Assembly (NCBI GenBank): GCA_040255465.1
Contig: JBDZVA010000003.1
Coordinates: 620,001 to 684,000 of the forward strand
From: UBA5793 sp040255465
Lineage (GTDB): Bacteria; Planctomycetota; Phycisphaerae; Phycisphaerales; UBA5793
Direction of reading: 5' to 3'
Length of the DNA: 64,000 bases
Shown: positions 15,356-23,687 of the stretch, piece by piece
Layout of the letters: each line of letters starts with the position of its first letter
Numbering within the stretch: position 1 is the stretch's first letter
Translations under genes and position numbers: made by a program
The notes under the pieces: generated by a model
What the model was told of the DNA's origin: nothing
Databases searched by the model: none
Seen by the model: only the letters and a program-made list of their open reading frames with translations

Positions 15356-16357
15356 ATGAAGAAGCAGAGACTGATCGGAGCCGCACTCGTGCTGGCCGCG
15401 GCCCCCGCGTTTGGACAAACGTACGACAATGGAGGCATGGGAGAGCTGCCCGGCGGGTGCGGCGGCGGAATGTACAGCGCGATCGAAGCGCCGAGCTCGA
15501 TCTACGGCAACAACACGATCGTGACCTCTTTCCACCAGGCCGACGACTTCAACGTTCCCAACGGCCAGGTGTGGACTCCCGTTGAACTGACCTGGTACCT
15601 CTACCAGACCAACGCGCCCACGAATGACCCGATCGTCAATGTCTACATCCAGATCTGGCGCGGTTCGCAGGCCGACATGATCGCCGGCACCGCCACGCTG
15701 CTCGGCGGCGACATGACGACCAATCGTCTCACGTCATCCACGTTCTCCAACATCTACCGGACCACCGCAGCCGACATCACGAACTGCGCCCGGGCGGTCA
15801 AGGAAAACAAGATCGACATGAGCTGGGTCGGCGCACTTCCCACCGGTCAGTACTGGATCGAAGTCGGCAGCACCGGCAACCCGGGCTTCAGCGGCCCCTG
15901 GGCCAACCACAAGGTGCCTCGTGACGGCACCGAGAACTCCATCTTCTTCACCGTTGGTGGCGCGTGGGCTGAAAACGTCAACACCGATCTCGTGACGAAG
16001 TGGGACTATCCCTTCAAGCTTCGTTACACCTCCGGTGGCGGCGGCTACACGCTCAACATCACCGGCACCTGCCCCGGCCAGATCCGTCTGACCTGGAGCG
16101 GCGCTCAGCCCAACAAGCAGCAGGCGGTCGTCTTCGCCCGCAACACCGGTTCCTTCGTGATCCCGGGCGGCCCGTGCGCGGGTACTCAGCTCGGCCTCGG
16201 AACGAACCAACTCCAGCTGTACACGACCATCGGCACCGGCAGCGGTTCCGGCGGCGTGAACGCGACGGTCAACAGCGGCGCCTGCCGCGGTTACGTCCAG
16301 CTCGTGACGGTCGCTGGCTCTCCCTGCGCGACGAGCAACGTCAAGCAGGTTCCGTAA
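15356..16357 (+). CDS. Secreted protein with Cys-rich C-terminal domain (copy 1)
   Basis: A 333-residue exported protein. The ATG at 15356 is 7 bases after GGAG; the ATG at 15350 is too close. A clear signal peptide ends AAAPAFGQ. The N-terminal two thirds is a Trp/Asn-rich beta domain of unknown type. The last ~100 residues carry the pattern GTCPGQIRLTW, GAQPNKQQAVVFA, PGGPCAGTQLGL, GACRGYVQLV, ATSNVKQVP, a domain that I recall at the C-termini of many Phycisphaerales secreted proteins. The next gene has the same tail and the same 3' untranslated architecture, so the two arose by duplication. The role is unknown; a surface or sorting function is plausible. Confidence 0.8.
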   Translation: MKKQRLIGAALVLAAAPAFGQTYDNGGMGELPGGCGGGMYSAIEAPSSIYGNNTIVTSFHQADDFNVPNGQVWTPVELTWYLYQTNAPTNDPIVNVYIQIWRGSQADMIAGTATLLGGDMTTNRLTSSTFSNIYRTTAADITNCARAVKENKIDMSWVGALPTGQYWIEVGSTGNPGFSGPWANHKVPRDGTENSIFFTVGGAWAENVNTDLVTKWDYPFKLRYTSGGGGYTLNITGTCPGQIRLTWSGAQPNKQQAVVFARNTGSFVIPGGPCAGTQLGLGTNQLQLYTTIGTGSGSGGVNATVNSGACRGYVQLVTVAGSPCATSNVKQVP

Positions 16358-16399
16358 TCGGATCTGTCTCGATCTGATCGATCTCAACTGAGATCCTGG

Positions 16400-16430
16400 C
16401 CTCGCCCCCGAATGGGGGCGAGGTTTTTTT
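16400..16430 (+). terminator. Intrinsic terminator of secreted-protein copy 1
   Basis: Stem CCTCGCCCCC (16400-16409), loop GAAT, complementary arm 16414-16423, then seven T. Just before it is a small hairpin GATCTCA-AC-TGAGATC. Confidence 0.95.
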
Positions 16431-16528
16431 CTCTCGGGAGAAAGAACAATCCAACAGCACGCGGGAAAAGATGCCTCAAACAAGCGCCCCCCGCGAAAAG
16501 AAACCTGTCGATTCCTCGGGGTTTTCCG

Positions 16529-16556
16529 TTGCGAGTGCCGTGAGTTCCGGTATATT
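16529..16556 (+). promoter_or_regulatory. Sigma-70-type promoter of secreted-protein copy 2
   Basis: TTGCGA (16529-16534), 16-base spacer, TATATT (16551-16556). Start would be near 16563, giving a leader of about 140 bases. Confidence 0.5.
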
Positions 16557-16705
16557 GAGAACGTGGTCTGAAGGCGGGTGGGCGGTGGTGACCCCAGGTG
16601 TGCAAGCGGTCTCAGCGCGGATCGCCTTCAGAGCGTGTGGCGGAACTCCGGAAGCGTTCCGGACCGTCGTGGGCTTCGAAAAACGCAAGGAAAGGAAGAA
16701 ACGTG

Positions 16706-17587
16706 ATGAGAAAGACACTTGGACTGGCTGCGGCACTGGGATTGTGCGTGGCGGCGACCGGCGCCTCAGGCGATGTCCTGGACGCCAACCCCACCGCCAA
16801 CAACGGCGGATCGTCGGGATGGGGGCTCTACTTTGACCTCACTTCCAACGGGCCGGGGCTGGCTGTCACCCACATGACCACGGCGAACAACGGCACCGCC
16901 TTCTCCTCATTCTCCGTCGAGATCTTCGTCCGATCCGGCAGTGGGCTGGGCAACCCGGGACCCGGCCAGTCGATGGACGGGTGGACGTCGCTGGGTACGG
17001 CGCCGGCCACGCAGGGCCCGGAGAACAGCGGCATCTCGGACCTGATCGACATTCCTGACATCGCCGTCGGCCCGGGCGAAACCGTTGGCGTTGCCGTGCT
17101 CTTCTCCACCAATGGTCCGCGCTATTTCGGCACGGGTTCACCGCCGCTGCAGGTGTTCGAGGATGCCAACCTGAAGTTGACCACCGGGGATTCGCGCTCG
17201 GCTCCGTTCACGAGCGGCGGCAGTTTCTTCTCGTCGCGCGGCCTGGTGGGATCACTCACCTACGAAGCCGGCGGGTATCGCTGCTCGGTCACCGGCGAGT
17301 GCCCGGGTACCCTGAACGTCGCATGGGCCGGCGCGCAGCCCAACCGGCAGCAGGCGATCGTCTTCGCCGCCAGCCGGGGCAGCCTGATCGTTCCCAGCGG
17401 CCCGTGCCAGGGAACGCAACTGGGTCTGAGTGCCCAGGGCATTCGCATCGTCAGCACCATCGGAACCGGCGGCAACGGCACGGGCAATGTCAACGGCAGA
17501 GCCGGCACCGGCGCCTGCGGAGGATTCATCCAGCTCGTCACGATCAGCAACCCGTGCGAAGCCAGCAACGTGGGTCAAATCCCGTAA
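16706..17587 (+). CDS. Secreted protein with Cys-rich C-terminal domain (copy 2)
   Basis: A 293-residue exported protein with signal peptide LGLAAALGLCVAATGASG. The ATG at 16706 follows an AGGAAG site; the frame is open upstream but that part is not protein-like. The central domain is beta-rich with many Gly, Asn and Pro. The C-terminal ~100 residues are homologous to copy 1: GECPGTLNVAW, GAQPNRQQAIVFA, SGPCQGTQLGL, GACGGFIQLV, EASNVGQIP. N-terminal domains differ, so the shared tail behaves as a mobile module. Possible roles are surface attachment or sorting; no enzyme motif is seen. Confidence 0.8.
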   Translation: MRKTLGLAAALGLCVAATGASGDVLDANPTANNGGSSGWGLYFDLTSNGPGLAVTHMTTANNGTAFSSFSVEIFVRSGSGLGNPGPGQSMDGWTSLGTAPATQGPENSGISDLIDIPDIAVGPGETVGVAVLFSTNGPRYFGTGSPPLQVFEDANLKLTTGDSRSAPFTSGGSFFSSRGLVGSLTYEAGGYRCSVTGECPGTLNVAWAGAQPNRQQAIVFAASRGSLIVPSGPCQGTQLGLSAQGIRIVSTIGTGGNGTGNVNGRAGTGACGGFIQLVTISNPCEASNVGQIP

Positions 17588-17633
17588 CGCGGCTCTGCAA
17601 GTTCGATTGATCGATCTCCAGTGAGATCAAGCG

Positions 17634-17663
17634 CCTCGCCCTCGAATGGGGGCGAGGTTTTTT
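17634..17663 (+). terminator. Intrinsic terminator of secreted-protein copy 2
   Basis: Stem CCTCGCCCTC (17634-17643), loop GAAT, arm 17648-17657 with one G-T pair, then six T. It is nearly identical to the terminator of copy 1, including a preceding GATCTC/GAGATC mini-hairpin. Confidence 0.93.
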
Positions 17664-17746
17664 CATGCGTGAGCGGCGGGGCGCGGGTCCGCAGGTTTTG
17701 CGCTGCAAGAACCCGAACAAAATCGGGGTCAAAGACGCGAATTCAC

Positions 17747-17774
17747 TTGGCGTGGGCCCGTTCGTCGGTATGCT
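17747..17774 (+). promoter_or_regulatory. Sigma-70-type promoter of csrA
   Basis: TTGGCG (17747-17752), 16-base spacer, TATGCT (17769-17774). The leader of about 80 bases contains AGGAGG, a sequence that could be bound by CsrA itself. Confidence 0.5.
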
Positions 17775-17861
17775 TTGGCAAAGGTGCGATGGGCTTGCGG
17801 GCTGGTGGGAACATGCTCGCGGGCCACGTCAACGGTGCAAAGGGGCAGGAGGTCCCGAACT

Positions 17862-18083
17862 ATGCTGGTCATCACTCGACGCGAGGGCGAAGAGGTCGTC
17901 ATTGGCGATCCTCGTAATCCGCAGGGAATTGTGCGAATTGCCGGCATCAAGGGCGACCGCGTGCGGATCGCTTTTGAGTTTCCGCGCGAGGTGCAGGTGC
18001 ACCGCCGCGAGGTCGCCGACCAGATCAAGGCCGAGGACGATCCGGCCGTGGTGGGCAAGATCGGCCGCGCCGCCGGCTCCTGA
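17862..18083 (+). CDS. csrA: Carbon storage regulator CsrA
   Basis: A 73-residue RNA-binding regulator that blocks or stabilises mRNAs by binding GGA motifs, often controlling motility. The start MLVITRREGEEVVIG is the canonical N-terminus with the Arg at position 6-7, and the RNA-binding end PREVQVHRREVADQI is intact. ATG 17862 is preceded by AGGAGG at a spacing of about 10, so the ribosome site contains a GGA and self-repression is likely. In many bacteria csrA sits with fliW; here it does not. It may act on the flagellar genes elsewhere in the window. Confidence 0.95.
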   Translation: MLVITRREGEEVVIGDPRNPQGIVRIAGIKGDRVRIAFEFPREVQVHRREVADQIKAEDDPAVVGKIGRAAGS

Positions 18084-18257
18084 TCGAGCCGTATCGCCAC
18101 CCACTTATCCACATTTCCACCGGCCATCCCCTGATTGCAACGGGGAAGGCACTCCGTTTTTTTGCGGTCTGCGGTGATTTTGGGCCGGACCGACAATTTA
18201 CCAAACAAAATTCAGAAATCCGCTGGACGCATGCCGAAAATCGGTCATGATTAGATA

Positions 18258-18283
18258 CCGAACAGACACCAACTACTGTTCGG
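18258..18283. promoter_or_regulatory. Inverted repeat CCGAACAG-N10-CTGTTCGG
   Basis: A perfect 8-bp inverted repeat with a 10-base centre, ending one base before the AGGAG ribosome site of the next gene. It could be a dimeric repressor operator or an mRNA hairpin that limits translation. Confidence 0.5.
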
Positions 18284-18297
18284 CAGGAGTGTCCAGC

Positions 18298-18849
18298 ATG
18301 ATTACCCTCTCTCGAATCGAACGCACCGCACTGGCCCAAGGCTGGCATCGGCTGCTCGATGATGTGCTCAGCAATGGTCGGCCCGTCGATCTGCCCATCC
18401 GGCTGCGACTGACGAACGCGGACACGCTGCACGTCGTCTCGGCGGGCTTCGCGTTGCAGCGCGTGTGCGAGTTGTCGTATGCCGTGTGCCCGCTGGCGCA
18501 GGCGCTGTGTGATGATCTCCTGCACGCCCAGTGTGACGATGGATCGTTCGGCTCGGTCGCCGCCACGGCGGTCGTCACGCGAGCCCTGCTCGACCTGCGG
18601 CACATGCCCGGCAGCGAATCGATGGCTCAACGACTCGACTTTGCGATCGACCATGCACTGCATGCGCTGGCGATGAGCCAGGATGATGACGGCCTGCTGG
18701 GAGGCTGCGAGATCGACTCGGCGATTGCGCTGTGGCAACTGGCCGGCCGCGCGGAGTTTGATGCGGCTTTGCGCGTTGAAGAACTGGAGGACGTGTTGAA
18801 CGTGTCGCGCTGGCAGTGCCTCGCGGCGCGGGCGGCTGTGGCGGCGTGA
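18298..18849 (+). CDS. Alpha/alpha-toroid (terpene cyclase/prenyltransferase-like repeat) protein
   Basis: A 183-residue protein, likely cytoplasmic. Two segments, DDGSFGSVAATAVVTRALLDL and DDDGLLGGCEIDSAIALWQL, have the shape of squalene-cyclase/prenyltransferase toroid repeats (Asp-Gly-x-Phe/Leu-Gly followed by a Thr or Ser-Ala-Leu helix). It is far too short for a cyclase and lacks the DXDD and QW motifs, so it is probably a small toroid fragment with a binding role. ATG 18298 follows an AGGAG at about 9 bases. The adjacent inverted repeat suggests regulation. Function unknown. Confidence 0.65.
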   Translation: MITLSRIERTALAQGWHRLLDDVLSNGRPVDLPIRLRLTNADTLHVVSAGFALQRVCELSYAVCPLAQALCDDLLHAQCDDGSFGSVAATAVVTRALLDLRHMPGSESMAQRLDFAIDHALHALAMSQDDDGLLGGCEIDSAIALWQLAGRAEFDAALRVEELEDVLNVSRWQCLAARAAVAA

Positions 18850-19010
18850 AGGAAGACTTGAACTCGCGGCGCGAGTCCCCCACCACCGATAACTCACCAT
18901 CCACGGAAGGACGGACAGAAATGCGACGGATCGAACCACAACGACCGATGACGGGTTGGCGACGAATGGACGGCCGGACCTGGAGAGGCACAAGGCGCGC
19001 GGAGGGATCG

Positions 19011-19271
19011 ATGAGCAGGGATGAGAGAGCCGGAGAAGATCGACGACCATTCGCGCGTCACGAGACGGCCGGACCCGGCGGAGCAACCGGCCGCGACCAG
19101 CGCGACGACCAGCCGCAGCGCAAGCACGCCCAGATGGTGTTCATCACGCCCATGGGCATCCCGATCGGCCCGTCGATCCAGGAAGAACTGAACGTCCCCG
19201 ACGATCTCGACGACACACTGCCGCCGGGCGATTTTCCGGGGCAGTTGCTGCTGGATCTGGGGTTGAGGTGA
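19011..19271 (+). CDS. Small hypothetical protein
   Basis: An 86-residue protein starting at ATG 19011, which has a very strong GGAGGG site 4-5 bases upstream. An earlier in-frame ATG at 18921 with AAGGA is possible but would add an Arg-rich stretch. The first half is polar and charged; the second half, QMVFITPMGIPIGPSIQEEL then a Pro-Asp-rich end, looks conserved-protein-like. I do not recognise it. It follows the toroid gene and may share its transcript. Confidence 0.5.
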   Translation: MSRDERAGEDRRPFARHETAGPGGATGRDQRDDQPQRKHAQMVFITPMGIPIGPSIQEELNVPDDLDDTLPPGDFPGQLLLDLGLR

Positions 19272-19421
19272 GGCGAAGCGGCTCGCGCTGCAGGCAGCGG
19301 CGCATCGGGTGATTTGGGTCTGATCAGTTCGCCCGGTGCACCGATTCTTCGCAACCAGCTAATCAAACGGCACGAATACGCCTGCGGGTGGCGATAGGGT
19401 TCCTCGTGTTGGAGGATCGCG

Positions 19422-21008
19422 ATGCCGCAGGTTCGAGGGATTGTGTGGTTGGTCGTTGTGATGCTGGTTGCCTGCACAACCACGGCGCGCGGCGATGGCA
19501 TGTATTTCCCCTCCAAACTCGCCGCTCGTGATCCGTCGATCCCCCATCAAACGGCGCTCATCTCCTATCGCAATGGCGTGGAGACGATGGTTGTGCAGTC
19601 GACGGTGAACGCCGACGGCGATGAAGTCGGCTGGGTGTTGCCGCTTCCTGCGCCGCCTACGTCGATCGAGACTGCGACGCCGGGAACACTGGTGACGCTC
19701 GAGCAACTGGTGCAGCCGCGAGTGATCGAGGCGAGAGAGTTGACCGACTCGCTGGCGTTTGCGATCTTCACGCTGTTGGCGCTCGCATTCATGTTCGCCG
19801 TCAGTTGCGTGTTGCACGGCCGGCGTTCTGCCACAGTGAAGGTGGCTGGATACGTTGCAGCGCTTCCGGTGATGCTCGTGCTGGCAGCAGCGGTACTCCT
19901 TCCCAGCCTCGGTCGGGCGCGGCAACAAGCGGCCGCGGAAGGTTCGACCCTTGAACACGGCGTGACGATGCTCATGCGGGCAGACGTCGGCTCATACGAC
20001 GTGACGGTGATCGCCGCTGAATCCGGCGAAGACGTGCGTATCTGGCTGGATGCAAACAATTTCACGTGCAGCGCCAAGGCGGGAAGCGCGATCGATGCCT
20101 ACGTCGCAGAGGGCTGGTGTTTTGCCGCCGCGAGGATTCGCTGGTCAGCCGACGGCGAGCTGTCGCCGCATCCGTTGAAGGTCACTTTCCCGGCAGATGA
20201 GGTGGTGTATCCAATGAGGCTCACCGGCGCGAGCGCGACCGAGCCCCTGGCGCTCGATCTATTCGTGGTGGGAGATCTGATGGCGGACTCGCGCGATCTC
20301 GATCTGTGGCGATGCGAGGCACTCCAACTCGATCCCAAGGATCCGCATACACCTGCGGACGAACCGCCCATCTTCAGCGGCGGATCATCGCGTCTTCAAA
20401 TTGGTCACCCGGGAATCACTTCGCTGATGTGGGACGGCGCGACGCTGACCCATCTACGCGGCTCACTCACTCCCGCACAAATGACGAGTGATGACGTGCA
20501 CTTCATATGGGGCACGCCACAGCCCTATCGGCGAACCGTCTACTCGGAGTCTGCAGCGACGAAACACGGTGCGATGGTTTCCATGTACCTGGCGGCGCTG
20601 ACGCTTTTCATCGCGTCGCTGGCGGCGCTGCCATCGCGCTGGCCACTGAGGCAAACGCGCAAGAGAGTGCTGTGGCCGGGACTGGCAATCGCCATCCTCG
20701 CCACGCCCGGGTTCGTTGCCTTTGCTCCGTCGGCCAGAACAGTCGTCGATGAGCATTTGTTCGATCGTCGCGACGCACTAACGCGGATGCAATTGAAGCT
20801 GTGGGACATGCAATTCGATGCATCGTCGGCCTCCGCTTCCGAGAAATTCATCACCGATCTGCGCGCCGGTTTGCCCGACCATCTCGTCTGGGGCGATGTG
20901 CCCTGCGGCGTGGTCATCGACGAGACCGAGACCGGCTGGGACGTTTCCGTCTATGACACCAATGCCCTGCCGATGAGGGTGCATCTGGAGCGCCTTAAGG
21001 ACAAATAG
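19422..21008 (+). CDS. DUF2330 family exported membrane protein
   Basis: A 528-residue protein with ATG 19422 placed 6 bases after GGAGG. The N-terminal signal ends in LVAC, a lipobox, so it may be a lipoprotein. The segment PHQTALISYRNGVETMVVQS followed by VGWVLPLPAPP is the DUF2330 signature. Two internal membrane helices (about 108-128 and 137-160) and another near 380-405 indicate a multi-domain membrane protein. The function of DUF2330 is unknown. It is followed by another exported protein in the same direction. Confidence 0.8.
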   Translation: MPQVRGIVWLVVVMLVACTTTARGDGMYFPSKLAARDPSIPHQTALISYRNGVETMVVQSTVNADGDEVGWVLPLPAPPTSIETATPGTLVTLEQLVQPRVIEARELTDSLAFAIFTLLALAFMFAVSCVLHGRRSATVKVAGYVAALPVMLVLAAAVLLPSLGRARQQAAAEGSTLEHGVTMLMRADVGSYDVTVIAAESGEDVRIWLDANNFTCSAKAGSAIDAYVAEGWCFAAARIRWSADGELSPHPLKVTFPADEVVYPMRLTGASATEPLALDLFVVGDLMADSRDLDLWRCEALQLDPKDPHTPADEPPIFSGGSSRLQIGHPGITSLMWDGATLTHLRGSLTPAQMTSDDVHFIWGTPQPYRRTVYSESAATKHGAMVSMYLAALTLFIASLAALPSRWPLRQTRKRVLWPGLAIAILATPGFVAFAPSARTVVDEHLFDRRDALTRMQLKLWDMQFDASSASASEKFITDLRAGLPDHLVWGDVPCGVVIDETETGWDVSVYDTNALPMRVHLERLKDK

Positions 21009-21106
21009 CTGGGAAGACCAGCTGAATCTGAAACAGTCGACCCCCCCGCCCGTCATAGGTACGTAGAGCGAATCGCGCTGCGGCGCTCGGTGATAAGGGG
21101 TTTCAC

Positions 21107-22780
21107 ATGGGGCGATCATTCAGGTGCGTGCCGGCTGTGTTGGTGGTCGTTGCGATGATGGCGTCCGACCCGGCTGCGGCTCAGTACCGCAGCAATCCCG
21201 TCGCCGTCCCGGTCGACGCGCAGCCGGCGACGCTGGTGCAGTCGGCCATCGTGCGGCACGACGAAGTTGAGTCGGCGGAGATTCGGGAAGTCGTGTCTGT
21301 TTCGCCCGACGGTCATCGCGCCCTGCTCATTGCCGGCGACGAAGGCCTGGATGTCTGGGCGGCGGCGTTTTCGTTCTGGCCCGAAGCGGCGGTGCTCATA
21401 CTGATCATCATCGGCGCCTTGCTCGTGCGGCGGACGAGCCGGCTGCGGCGACTGCCGCGAGGCGTTCCCTGCTGCGCGGTTTGCGGCTACCTCATTCACG
21501 ACATGACGCCGCGCTGTCCGGAATGCGGCATCGCGCTCACGGCGCGAGCGCTGCGCTACGGCGGCCCGGCGCGTGTGCATGTGGCGCTGACGGTTCTCAT
21601 CTTCGTGCTCGTGGTCGGGGCTTACCCTCTCTTTCAGCGCGCCCTGCCGCGCGAATCCGAATGGGTCGCCGAACACGCGCGATGGTATTCGCCGGCGCTG
21701 GCTGAGAAGTTGCGCGACCATTTTCCGGAGTGGAGCGGGAACTACATCCGCTGGCCCGAATCCATTGTCGAGTTCGACGTGGAAACGGGCAAGGTGTCGC
21801 GAACGCTGCACACCGCGCAGTGGGATCTGAGCGGCGCCATGGCGGCGCCGGGCAGGGGCGGACGACTGGCGATGGTTTCGGATGGCGAGCGGGTCATCGT
21901 GCTGGACACCGAGAGTCAGCCTTGGCCGAAGGTTGTCTACCGTGCGGCAGAGTCGACGCGACCTGAACTGATCGGATTCTCGGCTGACGCCCGACGGCTG
22001 TACTACTACGAGCTGGAGTCCGGCATTCAAAGTGTGTGCTCGCTCGATCTGGCGACGTCGAAGGTCACTCGGCTGAAAGCCATACCCGCCAGCGGCGGCG
22101 GGTGCTTTGGTCCGTCGGGGCCCTATGTGAAGGTCGACCCGAGGCTCGATCTGGCGATCGTCCAGGACTACGGCGCCATGAGTCGCGGTGAAGCGCCACT
22201 GCGTCTGCTCGATCTGAAGAGCGGGCAATGGGCAGAGGCGCTGGATCGCACGGGTGATTGCTGGCGAGCGCGGTTCACATCTGACGGTTCGGCGGCGATC
22301 GCGATCGACTGGCAGGCGGAACTTCCCGTCCCCACTGCTCCGGGCGCGCGCAACCTGCTCGTCTACTGGCCGCTGGATGATCCGCAGTCTCCGGTGCATG
22401 TGATCGTGCCGTTCGACGGCCTCGACGAACTGGTGGCTATCGATGCCGCCGGGCCGCGCGCGTGGCGGCTTGTCGCCAGCCACACGCTGGAGAGCGGCGA
22501 GTGCCTGCTGCTGGCGCGGTACGTTGAAGTTGGTGAAGACGGTTCGCTGGAGGTCGCGGATCATCATCGGCTGGTTTCGTGGCCGGCCGAGTGCAGCGCG
22601 AGTTCGTGGTCGGATGCTGAATTGGAGTTGCGCGGCGCGGTGCTGGAGTGCCGCAGGACCGATCGAGATGGTGTTGCGGCGGCGCTGCTCGTGTATGACC
22701 TCGACCTGCCGCCGCTTGATGCGGGGCGGCGCGCGCGACAATCGCCGGACGCACCCGCCACGGCGATTGCCTCAAACTGA
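21107..22780 (+). CDS. Exported protein with zinc ribbon and beta-propeller-like domain
   Basis: A 557-residue protein with a signal peptide (cleavage near DPAAAQ), a membrane helix (about 95-110), a zinc ribbon CAVCGYLIHDMTPRCPEC (about 125-145), a second helix (about 160-180), and a C-terminal region of repeated strand motifs such as VVYRAAESTRP and LRLLDLKSGQWAEAL that looks like a WD/YVTN-type propeller. AAGGGG precedes the ATG. The ribbon links it to the other zinc-ribbon membrane proteins of this window. Function is unknown. Confidence 0.75.
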   Translation: MGRSFRCVPAVLVVVAMMASDPAAAQYRSNPVAVPVDAQPATLVQSAIVRHDEVESAEIREVVSVSPDGHRALLIAGDEGLDVWAAAFSFWPEAAVLILIIIGALLVRRTSRLRRLPRGVPCCAVCGYLIHDMTPRCPECGIALTARALRYGGPARVHVALTVLIFVLVVGAYPLFQRALPRESEWVAEHARWYSPALAEKLRDHFPEWSGNYIRWPESIVEFDVETGKVSRTLHTAQWDLSGAMAAPGRGGRLAMVSDGERVIVLDTESQPWPKVVYRAAESTRPELIGFSADARRLYYYELESGIQSVCSLDLATSKVTRLKAIPASGGGCFGPSGPYVKVDPRLDLAIVQDYGAMSRGEAPLRLLDLKSGQWAEALDRTGDCWRARFTSDGSAAIAIDWQAELPVPTAPGARNLLVYWPLDDPQSPVHVIVPFDGLDELVAIDAAGPRAWRLVASHTLESGECLLLARYVEVGEDGSLEVADHHRLVSWPAECSASSWSDAELELRGAVLECRRTDRDGVAAALLVYDLDLPPLDAGRRARQSPDAPATAIASN

Positions 22781-22787
22781 CGCCCCA

Positions 22788-22814
22788 CCTCATGCACCCC
22801 TTGGTTTTTGGCCG
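22788..22814 (+). repeat. 27-bp direct repeat, left copy
   Basis: Begins CCTCATGCACCCCTTGG and ends TTTTTGGCCG. It is identical over 27 bases to 23567-23593 and lies 70 bases before the DUF433 start codon. The copies bracket the two-gene module. Confidence 0.95.
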
Positions 22815-22883
22815 GTTGCCGGAATGCCTACGCGGGGGACAGCCGATATCCTTTCGGAGAGGCTGTGGCGATCGGAGCAGGCA

Positions 22884-23123
22884 ATGAACTGGCGCGACCA
22901 TATCGATCGAAATCCTGATGTGCTGGGTGGCAAACCCAAGATCCGGGGGACGCGCATCAGCGTCGAGTTGATCGTGGGCCGACTCGGAGAAGGTTGGACC
23001 GTCGAACAATTACTCGAGGCCTATCCGCATATCAACGAGACGCAGATTCGAGCCTGCCTGGCCTGCGCGGCCGCAGCGCTCGCGACGGATGACGTGCTCG
23101 ACATCCCGCTTTCCGCGGCTTGA
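22884..23123 (+). CDS. DUF433 antitoxin-like protein
   Basis: A 79-residue DUF433 protein (MNWRDHIDRNPDVLGGKPKI, then GTRISVELIVGRLGEGWTVE). DUF433 proteins are winged-helix-like and are usually paired with DUF5615 PIN-like proteins as candidate toxin-antitoxin modules. ATG 22884 follows a GGAG. Its stop TGA is two bases before the partner's ATG, so the pair is translationally coupled. The antitoxin role is inferred from pairing, as it is for the family in general. Confidence 0.88.
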   Translation: MNWRDHIDRNPDVLGGKPKIRGTRISVELIVGRLGEGWTVEQLLEAYPHINETQIRACLACAAAALATDDVLDIPLSAA

Positions 23124-23125
23124 GC

Positions 23126-23491
23126 ATGCGAATTCTCGCTGACGAAAACGTTGATCGGCCGATCGTGGCGTGGCTTCGATCACAGGGGCACGACGTGATC
23201 GAAACAGCGACGACGACCCCCGGCGATGCTGACGAAGCGATCATTGCCCGAAGTCGCGAAGAAGGTCGAATCCTGCTGACATTCGATCGTGACATCGGCC
23301 GCATTCTCCAATCAGATCGTCGACCGCATCCTGGCGTGGTGTTTCTGCGACTCGGTGGAACCGGCGAGGAACTCTGGGATACGTTCAAGCGTGTCTGGCC
23401 ACGCGTCGAACCAATCGCCACCAACCACTTTGTCACTGTTCGCAATCGGCAGGTCCGAAGCCGTCCCCTCCCGATGCAATTGGAAACGTGA
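23126..23491 (+). CDS. DUF5615 PIN-like protein, candidate toxin
   Basis: A 121-residue PIN-like protein (DUF5615, Mut7-C-type). It starts MRILADENVDRPIVAWLRSQ with the acidic Asp6-Glu7 pair, and later has LTFDRDIGRIL with further acidic residues typical of PIN nucleases. It probably cuts RNA when released from its DUF433 partner encoded just upstream. A TTG overlapping the previous stop codon is an alternative start six bases earlier. Not every DUF5615 protein has been shown to be toxic, so the activity is inferred. Confidence 0.85.
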   Translation: MRILADENVDRPIVAWLRSQGHDVIETATTTPGDADEAIIARSREEGRILLTFDRDIGRILQSDRRPHPGVVFLRLGGTGEELWDTFKRVWPRVEPIATNHFVTVRNRQVRSRPLPMQLET

Positions 23492-23566
23492 GAGGCATCC
23501 GCAAACGAAGCGGTCGAATCGGGCTGACTCAATAACCAGGTCCTGACCGCGTTCTGCGGTGTCGTC

Positions 23567-23593
23567 CCTCATGCACCCCTTGGTTTTTGGCCG
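23567..23593 (+). repeat. 27-bp direct repeat, right copy
   Basis: Identical to 22788-22814. It lies 95 bases before the clpP1 start codon. A further partial similarity downstream of both copies (CCGATA near 22843 and 23629, each followed by CCTTT) suggests the homology extends beyond the 27 bases. Confidence 0.95.
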
Positions 23594-23687
23594 ACAATCC
23601 ACGGGCGCCGTATCATCTGTTCCTGCGTCCGATACCTTTGTCGGCGCAGCGAGACTGACACACCCACCTCGGGGAGGATGGCCTGAG

